A stretch of DNA of 64,000 bases from positions 434,001 to 498,000 of the forward strand of contig JACKEJ010000008.1 of assembly GCA_020633055.1 (NCBI GenBank), given 5' to 3'. The notes below the pieces were generated by a model. That model did not search any database. It was not told the origin of the DNA and was given only the letters and a program-made list of their open reading frames with translations. Both the position numbers and the translations under genes were made by a program. The DNA comes from Sandaracinaceae bacterium (lineage in GTDB: Bacteria > Myxococcota_A > Polyangia > Polyangiales > Houyiibacteriaceae). Below, piece by piece: positions 18,823 through 29,097 of the stretch. Numbering within the stretch: the first letter of the stretch is position 1; each line of letters opens with the position of its first letter.

Positions 18823-18889
18823 ATCCGGGGCGTCCCCGCGTGGCTGAAACACCTGACCTCCGTCGATCGCGCGTGATAGCTTGAGCCGC

Positions 18890-19906
18890 ATGGTGGCAGT
18901 GGTCCGACAGTTCACGCGCGGGGGGCGAGCCGGCCTCACCGGGCCGTTCCTGGTAGCGCTCCTGGCTTCGTCCGCGCTGTGCGCGGGGCCCCTCGCGAGC
19001 AGCGCGCGGGCGTTCGACATGCCCGCCGACGAGCCCAGCCGACCTGCGCCGCCCCCTTCGGGCGGCACGACGACGAGCGGCACGCAGCCCAGCTCGGGAG
19101 GCGCTCAGCCCGGCACCACGCAGCCCACGGGGACACCGCCCAGCGGCACCAGCACGCAGCCCGCGCCAACGGGCACGCAGCCCAGCGGCACGAGCACGCA
19201 GCCCGCGCCCACTGGCACCAGCACCCAGCCCGCCCCCACCAGCACCAGCGGCGCACCGCGTCCCGCGTCCAGCACGCAGCCCACGCCCAGCACGGCGCAG
19301 GCATCCACCGGGGGCCCAACGGAGGAGGTGCTGGAGGACGACGAGACGGCCGACGTGGGCCGGCACAACCGCTTCCGCGTGTTCTACCTGGAGGCTTCGG
19401 CTGGGTACTCGTGGGTCAAGCTGGGCCTGCTGCGCGAGGACAACCTCATCCCCGACATCGCGCGGCTGGACGAGTCCGGCTTCGCGGTGGGCGGCGGCCT
19501 CGGCTTCTTCATCTCGTTCGTGACCCTGGGCGTGCAGGCCGAGGTCGCGCGGCACGACAGCTTCGACCTCGGCACGGTCATGCTGGACCTCGGCATCCGC
19601 TTGCCCACCAGGCACCTCGAGCCCTACCTCCGCTTCGGCATCGGCTACGTCTGGCTGTTCAACAACGACCTCATCCCCGGGCAGTCCGAGAACGTGCGCG
19701 GCGTCGCGGCCAACCTGGGCATCGGCTTCGACTACATGATCAGCCCGCTGGTCGCCATCGGCGTCGGCGCGGACGCGACCGTGTTCAACGTGCGCCGCGC
19801 CGGCGTCAGCGGCGCGCCCATCATCACCAACATCGACCTGTCGGAGGAGGGCGACGCGGTGGGTGTCCAGATCAGCGCGCTGGTGCAGCTGAGCTTCCAC
19901 TTCTAA
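18890..19906 (+). CDS. Outer-membrane beta-barrel protein with Pro/Thr repeat linker
   Basis: A 338-residue exported protein. ATG at 18890 starts a signal peptide (LVALLASSALCAGPLASSARA). Residues about 45-145 are a repetitive Pro/Thr/Ser/Gln linker with recurring TQPAPTGT and GTSTQPAPT units, probably a wall- or surface-spanning spacer. Residues about 155-338 alternate like outer-membrane beta strands (FRVFYLEASAGYSWV, FAVGGGLGFFISFVTLGVQ, LEPYLRFGIGYVWLF) and the chain ends in the outer-membrane signature LSFHF (C-terminal Phe). It resembles small OmpW/OmpA-type barrels, but no specific family is recognised. It is transcribed divergently from prkA. Confidence 0.72.
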   Translation: MVAVVRQFTRGGRAGLTGPFLVALLASSALCAGPLASSARAFDMPADEPSRPAPPPSGGTTTSGTQPSSGGAQPGTTQPTGTPPSGTSTQPAPTGTQPSGTSTQPAPTGTSTQPAPTSTSGAPRPASSTQPTPSTAQASTGGPTEEVLEDDETADVGRHNRFRVFYLEASAGYSWVKLGLLREDNLIPDIARLDESGFAVGGGLGFFISFVTLGVQAEVARHDSFDLGTVMLDLGIRLPTRHLEPYLRFGIGYVWLFNNDLIPGQSENVRGVAANLGIGFDYMISPLVAIGVGADATVFNVRRAGVSGAPIITNIDLSEEGDAVGVQISALVQLSFHF

Positions 19907-19917
19907 GGGTCGGCCGG

Positions 19918-20640
19918 ATGTGCGCCTCCCGCCGTTCGCGGCCCACGGACCGCGCTCGTTCGTCGCGGATCGCCTGCGCGGCGCTCCGTGTCGCGTCGAG
20001 GCTGCCGTGGGTGTTTGGACTGGCCGCGCTGACCGTGGGCTGTGGGGGAGGTCAGGTGTGCGGTGTCGCGGGCTCGCCGGCCTGCCCCAAGGTCTTCACG
20101 CTCACGCACCTGCCGGAGCTGGTGCGCTTCGTCACGTTCGGCGAGACCCGCCCCGAGGACGTGCAGTCACGCTTCCAGGCGGACCACCTGCACGTGGTCA
20201 GCAGCGGCGGGCGCGACCTGCGCGTGCAGGCCGAAGGCCCGAACCGCGGTCGCCGCTACGTCTACGTGGACGTCACTCGCAGAACCGAGGGCGGCCCTCC
20301 GCTGGGCGCGCTGGGCGACGACTTCGCGCTGCGCTTCGAGTTCACGTCGTTCGAGGACGACGACGGGCCCATGCTGCTCTACGGGGTGCAAGTGACCCAG
20401 CCGCGCACGGCGACGGACGTGTGCGCTCCGGCCCGCGAGCTGGCTGCGGCCGATGGCCTCGACGGCTGCCACGAGCACAGCGCGCACCCCACCGCGGCGC
20501 CAGACGAGGAGGGCTGGTTCCGGGCCTGCGTGACCGACGAAGAAGACCGGTTGGTGGAGGTCGCTTGCGTCGCCCCGGCGAGCGACACGCGCCGCCTGCA
20601 CGTCGCGTTCGCGCTCGGACCCCCTGGGACGGATGGCTGA
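19918..20640 (+). CDS. Lipoprotein, unknown function
   Basis: A 240-residue lipoprotein. The ATG at 19918 lies 11 bases after the barrel-protein stop, suggesting an operon. The N-terminus is long and Arg-rich before the hydrophobic stretch WVFGLAALTVGC, with the lipidated Cys followed by Gly-Gly-Gly. The mature part has strand-rich segments (LRVQAEGPNRGRRYVYVDV, FALRFEFTSFEDDDGPML) and several Cys residues that may form disulfides. No family is recognised. Its operon mate is an outer-membrane protein, so a periplasmic or surface partner role is plausible. Confidence 0.65.
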   Translation: MCASRRSRPTDRARSSRIACAALRVASRLPWVFGLAALTVGCGGGQVCGVAGSPACPKVFTLTHLPELVRFVTFGETRPEDVQSRFQADHLHVVSSGGRDLRVQAEGPNRGRRYVYVDVTRRTEGGPPLGALGDDFALRFEFTSFEDDDGPMLLYGVQVTQPRTATDVCAPARELAAADGLDGCHEHSAHPTAAPDEEGWFRACVTDEEDRLVEVACVAPASDTRRLHVAFALGPPGTDG

Positions 20641-20651
20641 CGCGCGAGGCG

Positions 20652-20942
20652 TCAGTCTTGCAGCATCATGCGCACGTGCACGGGCACGGCGGTCTCGGGG
20701 AACTTGAGCTCGCGCACGATGTTCGCGATGAGCAGGCGCTCTTGGACGGAGATCTTCCCGTCGGCCATGGCCTCGTCGAACTTGTTCTCGAGGAAGCTGG
20801 TGAAGACCTGCTGCACGTCGGCCTCGGACAACACGGTGTGGTCGCGATAGGCGGTGAGCGCCTTGTGCTCGCTGACGTCGACGATGCCGTCCGCGAAGAT
20901 GGAGGTGAGCAGCTTGGTGAGCTCTGCCTTGGGTTCCGTCAT
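20652..20942 (-). CDS. Small acidic helical protein, TerB-like pattern
   Basis: A 96-residue soluble protein. It contains two similar helix-loop-helix segments, FADGIVDVSEHKAL and MADGKISVQERLL, with the Asp-Gly and following Glu spaced as in TerB-like domains. TerB-like proteins bind metal or act in stress complexes, but the match here is short and only by pattern. It converges on the lipoprotein gene 11 bases away and is divergent from the sulfotransferase. Confidence 0.6.
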   Translation of the reverse strand: MTEPKAELTKLLTSIFADGIVDVSEHKALTAYRDHTVLSEADVQQVFTSFLENKFDEAMADGKISVQERLLIANIVRELKFPETAVPVHVRMMLQD

Positions 20943-21007
20943 GGGCCGGTCATACCATCATGGGGGGCCACTCCGCAGCCCTGAAATGCGGCCTGTGAGC
21001 GCATGGT

Positions 21008-21055
21008 TCTCGCGCGAGAGCGCGTCCGCTTGACCACCAAGCTAAAGGCTAATAG
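21008..21055 (+). promoter_or_regulatory. Palindrome and promoter-like boxes before sulfotransferase
   Basis: A perfect 12-bp palindrome TCTCGCGCGAGA at 21008-21019 precedes TTGACC (21030-21035) and TAATAG (21050-21055). The 14-base spacing is too short for a standard sigma-70 promoter, so only the palindrome is a convincing operator-type signal. The coding start is at 21065. Confidence 0.3.
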
Positions 21056-21064
21056 CCTGTAGCC

Positions 21065-22351
21065 ATGTCATCCCCGAGCCGACGCGAGAAGGCTGTTCGC
21101 GAGACCTCTACCGACTACACGCACCCGTACCGCCCGCGGCCGGTGGCGATGCTCAACCGTGTGCTGAGCGCCACCGACGGGCGCCTGGACGCCCACGCGA
21201 TGGTGCGGGCCGCGGAGAAGCAGGCGGGAAGCGCGGACTTCGGGCCCGAGTTCGACATCCTCCCCCTCGAGAAGCTCTGTGAGAGCGTCAACCAGGAGGC
21301 ACGCCTCACCCCGGTCGGCCTCGCCATCACGCGCGGTCGCATCACGGGCATCATGGCCAACCGCCTGCGCGCCGAGCGGTTGTTCAAGGCGCACCCCGAG
21401 ATCCTCCAGCTCGAGCCGACCGCGCCCATCTTCATTGCCGGGCTGCAGCGCACGGGCACCACCATGCTGCACCGCCTGCTCTCCGCCGCCCCAGCGCTGC
21501 GCGGCCTGTCCAGCTACGAGGTGTTGGACCCCGTCCCACCAAGCGCGCTGCGCACCAAAGTCTTGGGGCGCGACCCGCGCCTGCTGCAGGCCAAGCTCGC
21601 GGAGCGCGCGCTGGCGTACTTGGCGCCCGACTTCTTCGCCATCCACCCAGTGGAGGCCGAGTCGCCGGAGGAGGAGGTCATGTTGCTGGACTACAGCTTC
21701 CTCAGCACAGTGCCGGAGGCGACGCTGCGCGTGCCGAGCTTCTCGCGCTGGCTCGAGGAGCAGGACCAAGGACCCGCCTATCGCTACCTGCGCCGGCTGC
21801 TCGCGCTGCTCGCATGGAAGCGCCCAGAGGGCCGCTGGGTGCTGAAGACGCCGCACCACTTGGAGTGGTTCGACACGCTGCTCGACGTGTTCCCCGACGC
21901 CAAGATCGTGCATACGCACCGCGACCCGCTGCAGACCACGGCGTCGTTCTGCAGCATGATCACCCACGGGCGTGGCGTGTTCAGCGACAGCGTGGACCCG
22001 CTCGAGGTGGGCCGCGACTGGAGCGACAAGGTGGTGCGCATGATCACGCGCGCCATGGACGCACGCGACCGGCACGATCCGTCGCACTTCCTGGACGTCT
22101 CGTACTACGACGTCATGCGCGATCCCCTCGCGGAGGTCGCACGCATCTACGCCTTCGCGGGGCTCGAGCTGAACGACGCCACGCGCGACGCGATGAGGGC
22201 CGCGCGCGAGAACAGCCCGCAGCATCGCTATGGCAAGCACCGCTACGCGCTCCAGAGCTTCGGGCTCGACGCCGAGTCACTCGACGCGCGCTTCGCCGCT
22301 TACCGTGAGCGCTTCGCGATCCCACGCGAGGGTCAGCGTCAGCGCGCGTGA
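21065..22351 (+). CDS. Sulfotransferase family protein
   Basis: A 428-residue PAPS-dependent sulfotransferase-family protein. The 5'-phosphosulfate loop reads GLQRTGTTMLHRLL (about residues 126-139) and the 3'-phosphate motif is HTHRDPLQTTASF (about 285). WVLKTPHHLEWFDTLL lies between, as in the bacterial sulfotransferase_3 group. Both cofactor motifs look intact. No signal peptide or membrane helix is evident, so it should be cytoplasmic. Substrate (lipid, glycan or secondary metabolite) is unknown and the neighbours give no hint. Confidence 0.87.
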   Translation: MSSPSRREKAVRETSTDYTHPYRPRPVAMLNRVLSATDGRLDAHAMVRAAEKQAGSADFGPEFDILPLEKLCESVNQEARLTPVGLAITRGRITGIMANRLRAERLFKAHPEILQLEPTAPIFIAGLQRTGTTMLHRLLSAAPALRGLSSYEVLDPVPPSALRTKVLGRDPRLLQAKLAERALAYLAPDFFAIHPVEAESPEEEVMLLDYSFLSTVPEATLRVPSFSRWLEEQDQGPAYRYLRRLLALLAWKRPEGRWVLKTPHHLEWFDTLLDVFPDAKIVHTHRDPLQTTASFCSMITHGRGVFSDSVDPLEVGRDWSDKVVRMITRAMDARDRHDPSHFLDVSYYDVMRDPLAEVARIYAFAGLELNDATRDAMRAARENSPQHRYGKHRYALQSFGLDAESLDARFAAYRERFAIPREGQRQRA

Positions 22352-22435
22352 GCCGATGGCTGTCTCGCGCTGGCGTCGGGAGACGGGCGCTGGGGCTCGA
22401 GCCCGTCGCCAGTCTCGTCTGGTAGTGTGCGCGGC

Positions 22436-23482
22436 ATGACCAGCACCCCGCACGCTGTGCGCCCCTCGATGCTCGGCGCGGTGCTGGCGGCGTCGCTCGG
22501 CGCTGCGTGGCTCACCCCGAACGAGGCCAGCGCGTGCAGCGAGCCCGTGTGCCAGGACGGCTTCCTCGTGCCAAGCGGCACTGCGAGCGTCCCCGCGAAC
22601 GCCCCTGGCCTTTTCTGGCGGGCGGTGCGGGACGGCGCGACGGGCGTGGCGGACGAGGTGAGCGCCTGGCAGGTCCCCAGGGCCTCCTCCGACGGTGGGC
22701 GGGCCGCGGCGAACGAGGGGCCCACCGCCACACGCGCGCCACTCCACGTCACCCGCGTCGCGCTCGGCCCGACAGACGGGCCCGCGACCGACGCTGCTGC
22801 GCACGGCGTGCTGCTGACGCTCCCCCTGGTCGCGGGTGAGCACGTACACGTGGAGGCCGCGGACACGTGCGTGATCGGCGGCCTCCGGCCCTTCTCCGCC
22901 GACCTCACGATCACCCCGGCGCAGCCCCTGCCGACCCAGCTCGGCACCCTCACCGCGAGCCCCATGCAGCGCGGCCGGCTGACCATCGCCAGCGAGGGTG
23001 GCGGATGTTCCCGAGAGGCCGAGACCGTGTATGTGGACGTGGACCTCTCGCTCGCGGACGGCGCCGCACCCTGGGCGGACCTGCTGCTCTACGAGACGTA
23101 CGTGGACGGCACGCGCCATCACGCGGCCAGCAGTACGATCCACACGCCCGCGCCGCACGAGAGCTGGGTGGGCCGGGGGCGAGACCGCCTGGCGCTGGTG
23201 TGCGACGCGGCTGGTTCCGATACGCCGCTCCTCACGCCCGGAGAGCATCGTGTCGAGCTGACGGCGCGGCTGGCGGGGAGCGACGTGGTGCTGCGCAGCG
23301 AGCCTATCGTGATCGCGCTCGCGTGTCCTCCAGACAGCCCGACGACCCCAGCCGACACGCTCTACGACGCCGTGTCCTACCAGACGGGTGCGCTGGTCAT
23401 CGCGGGACAGCTGGCGCTGCTGCTGTACATCGTGCTCACCCGCAAGCGTCGGCGCGGGGGTGGGCGGCGCGGCGAGCCATGA
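22436..23482 (+). CDS. Exported single-pass membrane protein, unknown function
   Basis: A 348-residue protein with an N-terminal signal sequence (MLGAVLAASLGAAWLTP, then NEASACSEPVC) and a C-terminal membrane helix (GALVIAGQLALLLYIVL) followed by a strongly basic tail (RKRRRGGGRRGEP). The middle is strand-rich and has several Cys residues. This topology, exported body plus C-terminal helix plus Arg cluster, resembles surface-anchored myxobacterial proteins but lacks the Cys-containing MYXO-CTERM core. ATG at 22436 begins the signal peptide; a GTG nine bases earlier is possible. Family not recognised. Confidence 0.65.
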   Translation: MTSTPHAVRPSMLGAVLAASLGAAWLTPNEASACSEPVCQDGFLVPSGTASVPANAPGLFWRAVRDGATGVADEVSAWQVPRASSDGGRAAANEGPTATRAPLHVTRVALGPTDGPATDAAAHGVLLTLPLVAGEHVHVEAADTCVIGGLRPFSADLTITPAQPLPTQLGTLTASPMQRGRLTIASEGGGCSREAETVYVDVDLSLADGAAPWADLLLYETYVDGTRHHAASSTIHTPAPHESWVGRGRDRLALVCDAAGSDTPLLTPGEHRVELTARLAGSDVVLRSEPIVIALACPPDSPTTPADTLYDAVSYQTGALVIAGQLALLLYIVLTRKRRRGGGRRGEP

Positions 23483-23575
23483 CACTCGGTGCCTATCGTG
23501 CTCTCCTACCCGGGGCCTGATACCGTGGGGGTCATCCCGGGCGCGCACGTGTAGGGCGACGGAGATCTGGAGCAC

Positions 23576-23699
23576 ATGACACTTCGATACGGCCTGCTGG
23601 GCCCCCTGGCCGCCATACGGCACGCACGGCAGGTTCGCCCTGCTGCTGCTCGCCGGCGTGCTCGGTCGGCGTCGTATGCGCCACAGGCGCGGAGGGTGA
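23576..23699 (+). pseudogene. Possible frameshifted remnant with MYXO-CTERM-like tail
   Basis: ATG at 23576 opens a short frame (MTLRYGLLGPLAA) that soon loses any protein-like character. A different frame between 23634 and 23699 reads RFALLLLAGVLGRRRMRHRR and then stops, which looks like the hydrophobic helix and Arg cluster of a myxobacterial C-terminal sorting tag. One frameshift would join them into a small membrane protein. The segment is too short to be sure, and it may be the decayed end of a lost gene. Confidence 0.25.
23691..23695 (+). promoter_or_regulatory. Strong ribosome-binding site pointing to a CTG start
   Basis: GGAGG lies eight bases before CTG at 23704. No in-frame ATG or GTG exists near the N-terminus of the following VWA lipoprotein, and the TTG at 23761 would leave no signal peptide. 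Confidence 0.4.
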
Positions 23700-23703
23700 C
23701 CCC

Positions 23704-24765
23704 CTGACGCTCGCTAAGGCCTGTCGCAGCCTCTGCAGACGACTGACCATCAGCGCGCTCTTGCTCGCGAGCTGCGGTGAGCCGCCCCCGCCCCCAGGCG
23801 CCCCGCGTGACCTCGGCGCCCAGCTCCCCGACGTGGGAGCGTGCGAGCTGGTGCACGTGGAGCCTTCCCGCGAACCGCCGTCCGTGCTGGTGTTGCTGGA
23901 CCGCTCGGGCAGCATGTACCTGCCGCCCGTGGACCGCTGGACCCCCGCCGTCCAAGCCATCAACGACGTCGTGTCGGCCTACCCCACCGGGGTGGCCTTC
24001 GGGCTCGGGCTGTTCGGGGCCGGGGTCGGGTGCGTGGAGGGCAGCGTGGTGGCGGCGCCTGCGCCCAACCAAGCGGCGACCATCGCCGCCAGCCTGAGTG
24101 GGGACCCGGCCTCGCGGACCGGCGGGGGGACACCCACCTCCGCGATGCTCGCGCTGGCGCGCCGCTTCTACGCGTCGCGAGGTGGTGAGCGCTACGTGGT
24201 GTTGGTCACCGACGGGGCGCCGAACTGCAACTCGTTCCAGGGCGCGCGCACCGAGTGCCTTTGCACCCTCGACGACTGCAACGCGACGCCTACGCCATGG
24301 CTGGGGTGCCTCGACGACCTGAGCTCGATCGACGCGGTCGCGGCCCTGGCGAGCGACGGGATCCCGACCTGGGTGATCGGCTACGACACCCCCCAGCTGA
24401 CCGCCACGCTGAATGCCATGGCCGCCGCCGGAGGTACCGGGCGTGACACCTACATCCCGGTCGACGACCAGGTCACGCTCTCGGCGGCGCTGGACGGCAT
24501 CGCGGCGGACCTGGTGAGCTGCACCTACACGCTCTCCGTCAGCCCGGGCGATCCGTCCTACGTACGGGTGCTGCTGGATGGGCAGCCCGTGCCGCACAGC
24601 AGCCAGCTGACCGACGGTGGGGTGGACCCTGGCACCACGGGCACCTTCGTGCTCGAAGACGGCGGCCGGGTGCGCCTCGAGGGCGCCGCGTGCGAGCGCC
24701 TGCAGGACGGGCTGACCCATCAGCTCACGATCACACGGGAGTGCGAGCCCGTGATCTTCGGGTAG
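23704..24765 (+). CDS. VWA-domain lipoprotein
   Basis: A protein of about 353 residues with a von Willebrand factor A domain. From the putative CTG start at 23704 the N-terminus is a good lipoprotein signal: basic n-region (KACRSLCRR), hydrophobic TISALLLA, lipobox ending ASC, then a Pro-rich spacer. The metal-ion-dependent adhesion site is complete: VLLDRSGSMYL (DxSxS), GGTPTSAML (Thr) and VLVTDGAPN (Asp). Several Cys residues (CNSFQGARTECLCTLDDC) suggest disulfides. Such proteins bind partners on the cell surface or in the periplasm. The start codon is uncertain; a sequencing frameshift near 23700 is an alternative. It ends nine bases before the sigma-54 activator gene. Confidence 0.8.
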   Translation: MTLAKACRSLCRRLTISALLLASCGEPPPPPGAPRDLGAQLPDVGACELVHVEPSREPPSVLVLLDRSGSMYLPPVDRWTPAVQAINDVVSAYPTGVAFGLGLFGAGVGCVEGSVVAAPAPNQAATIAASLSGDPASRTGGGTPTSAMLALARRFYASRGGERYVVLVTDGAPNCNSFQGARTECLCTLDDCNATPTPWLGCLDDLSSIDAVAALASDGIPTWVIGYDTPQLTATLNAMAAAGGTGRDTYIPVDDQVTLSAALDGIAADLVSCTYTLSVSPGDPSYVRVLLDGQPVPHSSQLTDGGVDPGTTGTFVLEDGGRVRLEGAACERLQDGLTHQLTITRECEPVIFG

Positions 24766-24774
24766 GCTGCGACC

Positions 24775-26568
<1,794 letters not shown>

Positions 26569-26576
26569 GCGCAATT

Positions 26577-26611
26577 GGGGGACCGCACCCTGACATCCTT
26601 GTCAGTCCCCC
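26577..26611 (+). terminator. Hairpin after sigma-54 activator gene
   Basis: GGGGGAC at 26577-26583 pairs with GTCCCCC at 26605-26611, and an inner stem TGAC/GTCA (26591-26594 with 26601-26604) closes a six-base loop. It starts eight bases after the stop codon. There is no T-run, so it is only a terminator-like or 3'-end-stabilising structure. Confidence 0.4.
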
Positions 26612-26631
26612 GCCCTCGCGCCACGACGCAA

Positions 26632-27258
26632 ATGTCCGAGCTTCCGACCCCAAACCGCCCGAATGACCCTGTTTTTGTGGGCGGCACATGCCTTGCTACT
26701 TGGGCGCTCTGGATGCTCACGCTCGTCTCCAGCACGGCCCTCGGCGGTTGCCTCGCGCTCGACAAGGTCGAGCTGCCGGAGATCCCCGACTATCCGCCGT
26801 CCGTGCTCGACGACCCGAACACCGCCTACCCCTCGTCGGGCGTGATCGAGCTGGACTTCGGCGGCCCGGACCCCATGCCCGAGAACCTCGAGCTCCTGGT
26901 GGTGCTGCGGGACCCGAACCTGCGGCAGTCGCTGGACTACCGGGTGTTCGTGGACGGCGCCCCCGGGGAGCCACGGCTGCGGGTGTCCGAGACCGTCGAG
27001 TCGACCGGGGAGCTCGACCGCGAGGTCCCCATCCGTGTGCCCATGGTGCACCTGGGCCCCCCACGCTGCCACCGCATCGAGCTGGTGGTGTCGGGCGAGT
27101 TCACCAACGGGGTGGATCAGCGACAGCCCGCGCGGGACAACGACTTCGCCACCATGGTCTGGTGGGTCCACAGCACGGACAGCGTCACCTCCGACGTGAG
27201 CCTCTCGGCGTGCCCCATCGCGCTCGACCCGCTCTACTTCCGGGAAGACCCGCTATGA
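26632..27258 (+). CDS. Small lipoprotein, unknown function
   Basis: A lipoprotein of about 208 residues. The hydrophobic stretch WMLTLVSSTALGGC ends in a lipobox; the ATG at 26632 gives a long n-region and the ATG at 26713 would give a short one. The mature protein is strand-rich (GVIELDFGGPDPMPENLELL, RIELVVSGEF) with one later Cys. The stop overlaps the start of the next lipoprotein by four bases (ATGA), so the two are translationally coupled and probably act together. Family not recognised. Confidence 0.68.
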   Translation: MSELPTPNRPNDPVFVGGTCLATWALWMLTLVSSTALGGCLALDKVELPEIPDYPPSVLDDPNTAYPSSGVIELDFGGPDPMPENLELLVVLRDPNLRQSLDYRVFVDGAPGEPRLRVSETVESTGELDREVPIRVPMVHLGPPRCHRIELVVSGEFTNGVDQRQPARDNDFATMVWWVHSTDSVTSDVSLSACPIALDPLYFREDPL

Positions 27259-29042
27259 CCCCCGTCGCCCCACGTCCGCGGCGGGGTCCTTTCCTGGCCG
27301 CGTTGCTCGCCATCGCCTCCTCGTCGTTGGGCGGCTGCGGTTTCGATCCCATGGTGACCAGCGACGCGCCTCAGAACCAGTGCACGCTGGTGGACGACTG
27401 CTTCACTGGGGTCTGCATGGACGGGCTGTGCGTGGAGCCCGCGCCGGAGGCGCTGCGCGTGTTCGTCGAGGTCGAGCCTCAGCCGCGCGAAGGACAGGGG
27501 CGTTTGGTGCCGCCGCGCTGGCGCTTCGCGCCTGAGCTGGTGGTGACCCCGAGCACGCAGGACTTGCTGCTGCCGCCGGGCGTAGAGGTGGTGGGTCAGG
27601 TCCGCTTGGGTGAGGTCCTGGTGCCGGCCGACGTCGCGTTCGCGCGCATCCAAGAGGTCTCGGGTGGGGCTCAGGAAGCCTTGCGGACGCGCACCTACGC
27701 CGAGCCGACCAGCGTGGACGTGAACGGCGCCATCTTCGAGGCCGACTTTTCGTCCGTCCTCGGCGGGGGTGGCGTGTACGACGTGACCATCACGCCGACC
27801 TCGGCTCCCTTCGCGCCAGATTCTCTGCTGCCGCCGACCACCGCCAACCGCGTCATCCCGCCTCTGCTGCTGCGCAACGTCACGCTCCCCAGCGACACGA
27901 CGCGCTGGGAGCTGCAGATCGACATCGCCGACTACAGCGCGCCCTGCACCCCCAACACCTCCGTCGGGTGCACCCTGATGGGTGAGGTGGTGCAGGCCAA
28001 CGACCTTGGCGTGCTGGTCTACGAAGATGGCCTGCAGGTGCGTGCCATCGAGCGCGTGAGCGGTCGCGTGGTGTCGTCGCTGGGGGTGACCGAGGATGGG
28101 CTCTTCGCCATCGCCATCGCGCCCGACACGGGCCCCTACGTGCTGCTGGTCAGCGCGGGAGAGGAGCGCCCCCTCTTCCCCGAGGTGACGGCCGAGGTGT
28201 TGTACACGGACGACGGGGCCCTCCAGATCGAGGTGCCGGCGTTCCCCACGGTGACCTACGCAGGGCTGGTGGAGACGGCCAACGGGACCCCGCTCGCGGA
28301 CGCCCAGGTGCAGTTCATCGCGGCGAGCCTGGTGGACGAGCGGACCGGTCTCGAGGCGCGCCTGACGCGCACGATCGTCACGGGCAGCGGTGAAGAGGCG
28401 GGGACCTTCGAGCTGAACCTCGTGCCCGGGGAATACGACGTGGTCGTCTCGCCGGTGACCACCCCGGATGGCGATCCCCTGGACGACCCAGGCATCCTCG
28501 CCCAGCACGTGTCCATCGGCCCGGAGACGCGCGAGGTGCGGGGGCAACTGTTCACGCTGCCGCGGCGCAGCACCTTCGGAGCGCAGGTGTTCACCCCTGC
28601 CGGCGAGCCCCTGCTCGCGGCGGTCAGCGCCATGCCGCTGCGCTGGGAAGGGGCCCAGGGCCTGGTAGCGCGCTACAACCGCGCGGCCGAGACCACGGCA
28701 GGACCGACTGGCTGGTTCTCACTCCGACTCGACCTCGGTCAGTATGACGTCGTGGCGCGCCCCCCCGTGGAGACGGGCTACCCGTGGGTCGTGTTCCCCG
28801 CAGTCAGCGTCGCCATCCCGGGCACCACCAGTACACGCAGCGTGGACATCGGCATGCCAGTGCCACGCACGGGTGTGGTCCGCGCCAACGACGGGAGCCC
28901 GCTCGCTGGCGCGAGGGTCACCGCCTACATCGTGCTGGACGACGCCGTGGGAGCACGCGCCGTCGCGGTGGCGCGCACGGTCAGCGACGCCGAAGGGCAG
29001 TATCGCTTGCTGCTCCCGAGTCGTCTCGAGAGCGCTCGCTGA
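27255..29042 (+). CDS. Lipoprotein with carboxypeptidase-regulatory-like repeats
   Basis: A 595-residue exported lipoprotein. The signal peptide (FLAALLAIASSSLGGC) begins at the ATG that overlaps the previous stop. A Cys-rich patch follows (CTLVDDCFTGVCMDGLC), the motif common in myxobacterial surface lipoproteins. The rest is a series of beta-sandwich segments, and at least two have the carboxypeptidase regulatory-like signature: GLVETANGTPLADAQVQFI and VVRANDGSPLAGARVTAYI. Such domains are structural or adhesive. It converges on the next gene. Confidence 0.75.
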   Translation: MTPVAPRPRRGPFLAALLAIASSSLGGCGFDPMVTSDAPQNQCTLVDDCFTGVCMDGLCVEPAPEALRVFVEVEPQPREGQGRLVPPRWRFAPELVVTPSTQDLLLPPGVEVVGQVRLGEVLVPADVAFARIQEVSGGAQEALRTRTYAEPTSVDVNGAIFEADFSSVLGGGGVYDVTITPTSAPFAPDSLLPPTTANRVIPPLLLRNVTLPSDTTRWELQIDIADYSAPCTPNTSVGCTLMGEVVQANDLGVLVYEDGLQVRAIERVSGRVVSSLGVTEDGLFAIAIAPDTGPYVLLVSAGEERPLFPEVTAEVLYTDDGALQIEVPAFPTVTYAGLVETANGTPLADAQVQFIAASLVDERTGLEARLTRTIVTGSGEEAGTFELNLVPGEYDVVVSPVTTPDGDPLDDPGILAQHVSIGPETREVRGQLFTLPRRSTFGAQVFTPAGEPLLAAVSAMPLRWEGAQGLVARYNRAAETTAGPTGWFSLRLDLGQYDVVARPPVETGYPWVVFPAVSVAIPGTTSTRSVDIGMPVPRTGVVRANDGSPLAGARVTAYIVLDDAVGARAVAVARTVSDAEGQYRLLLPSRLESAR

Positions 29043-29070
29043 TCACGCTCGCGCTGGTTGCTCGGATGGG

Positions 29071-29097
29071 GCCCGCGGTGGGTGCCCGGGCGCGGGC
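29071..29097. terminator. Hairpin between convergent genes
   Basis: GCCCGCG (29071-29077) pairs with CGCGGGC (29091-29097) in the 55-base gap between two convergent genes. It could serve both as a Rho-independent-like stop, though no T-run is present. Confidence 0.3.

Noticed and set aside
16946..18823. A 625-codon plus-strand open frame opposite prkA
   Set aside because: Leu/Val/Asp-rich shadow of the prkA codons; no domain or ribosome-binding site.
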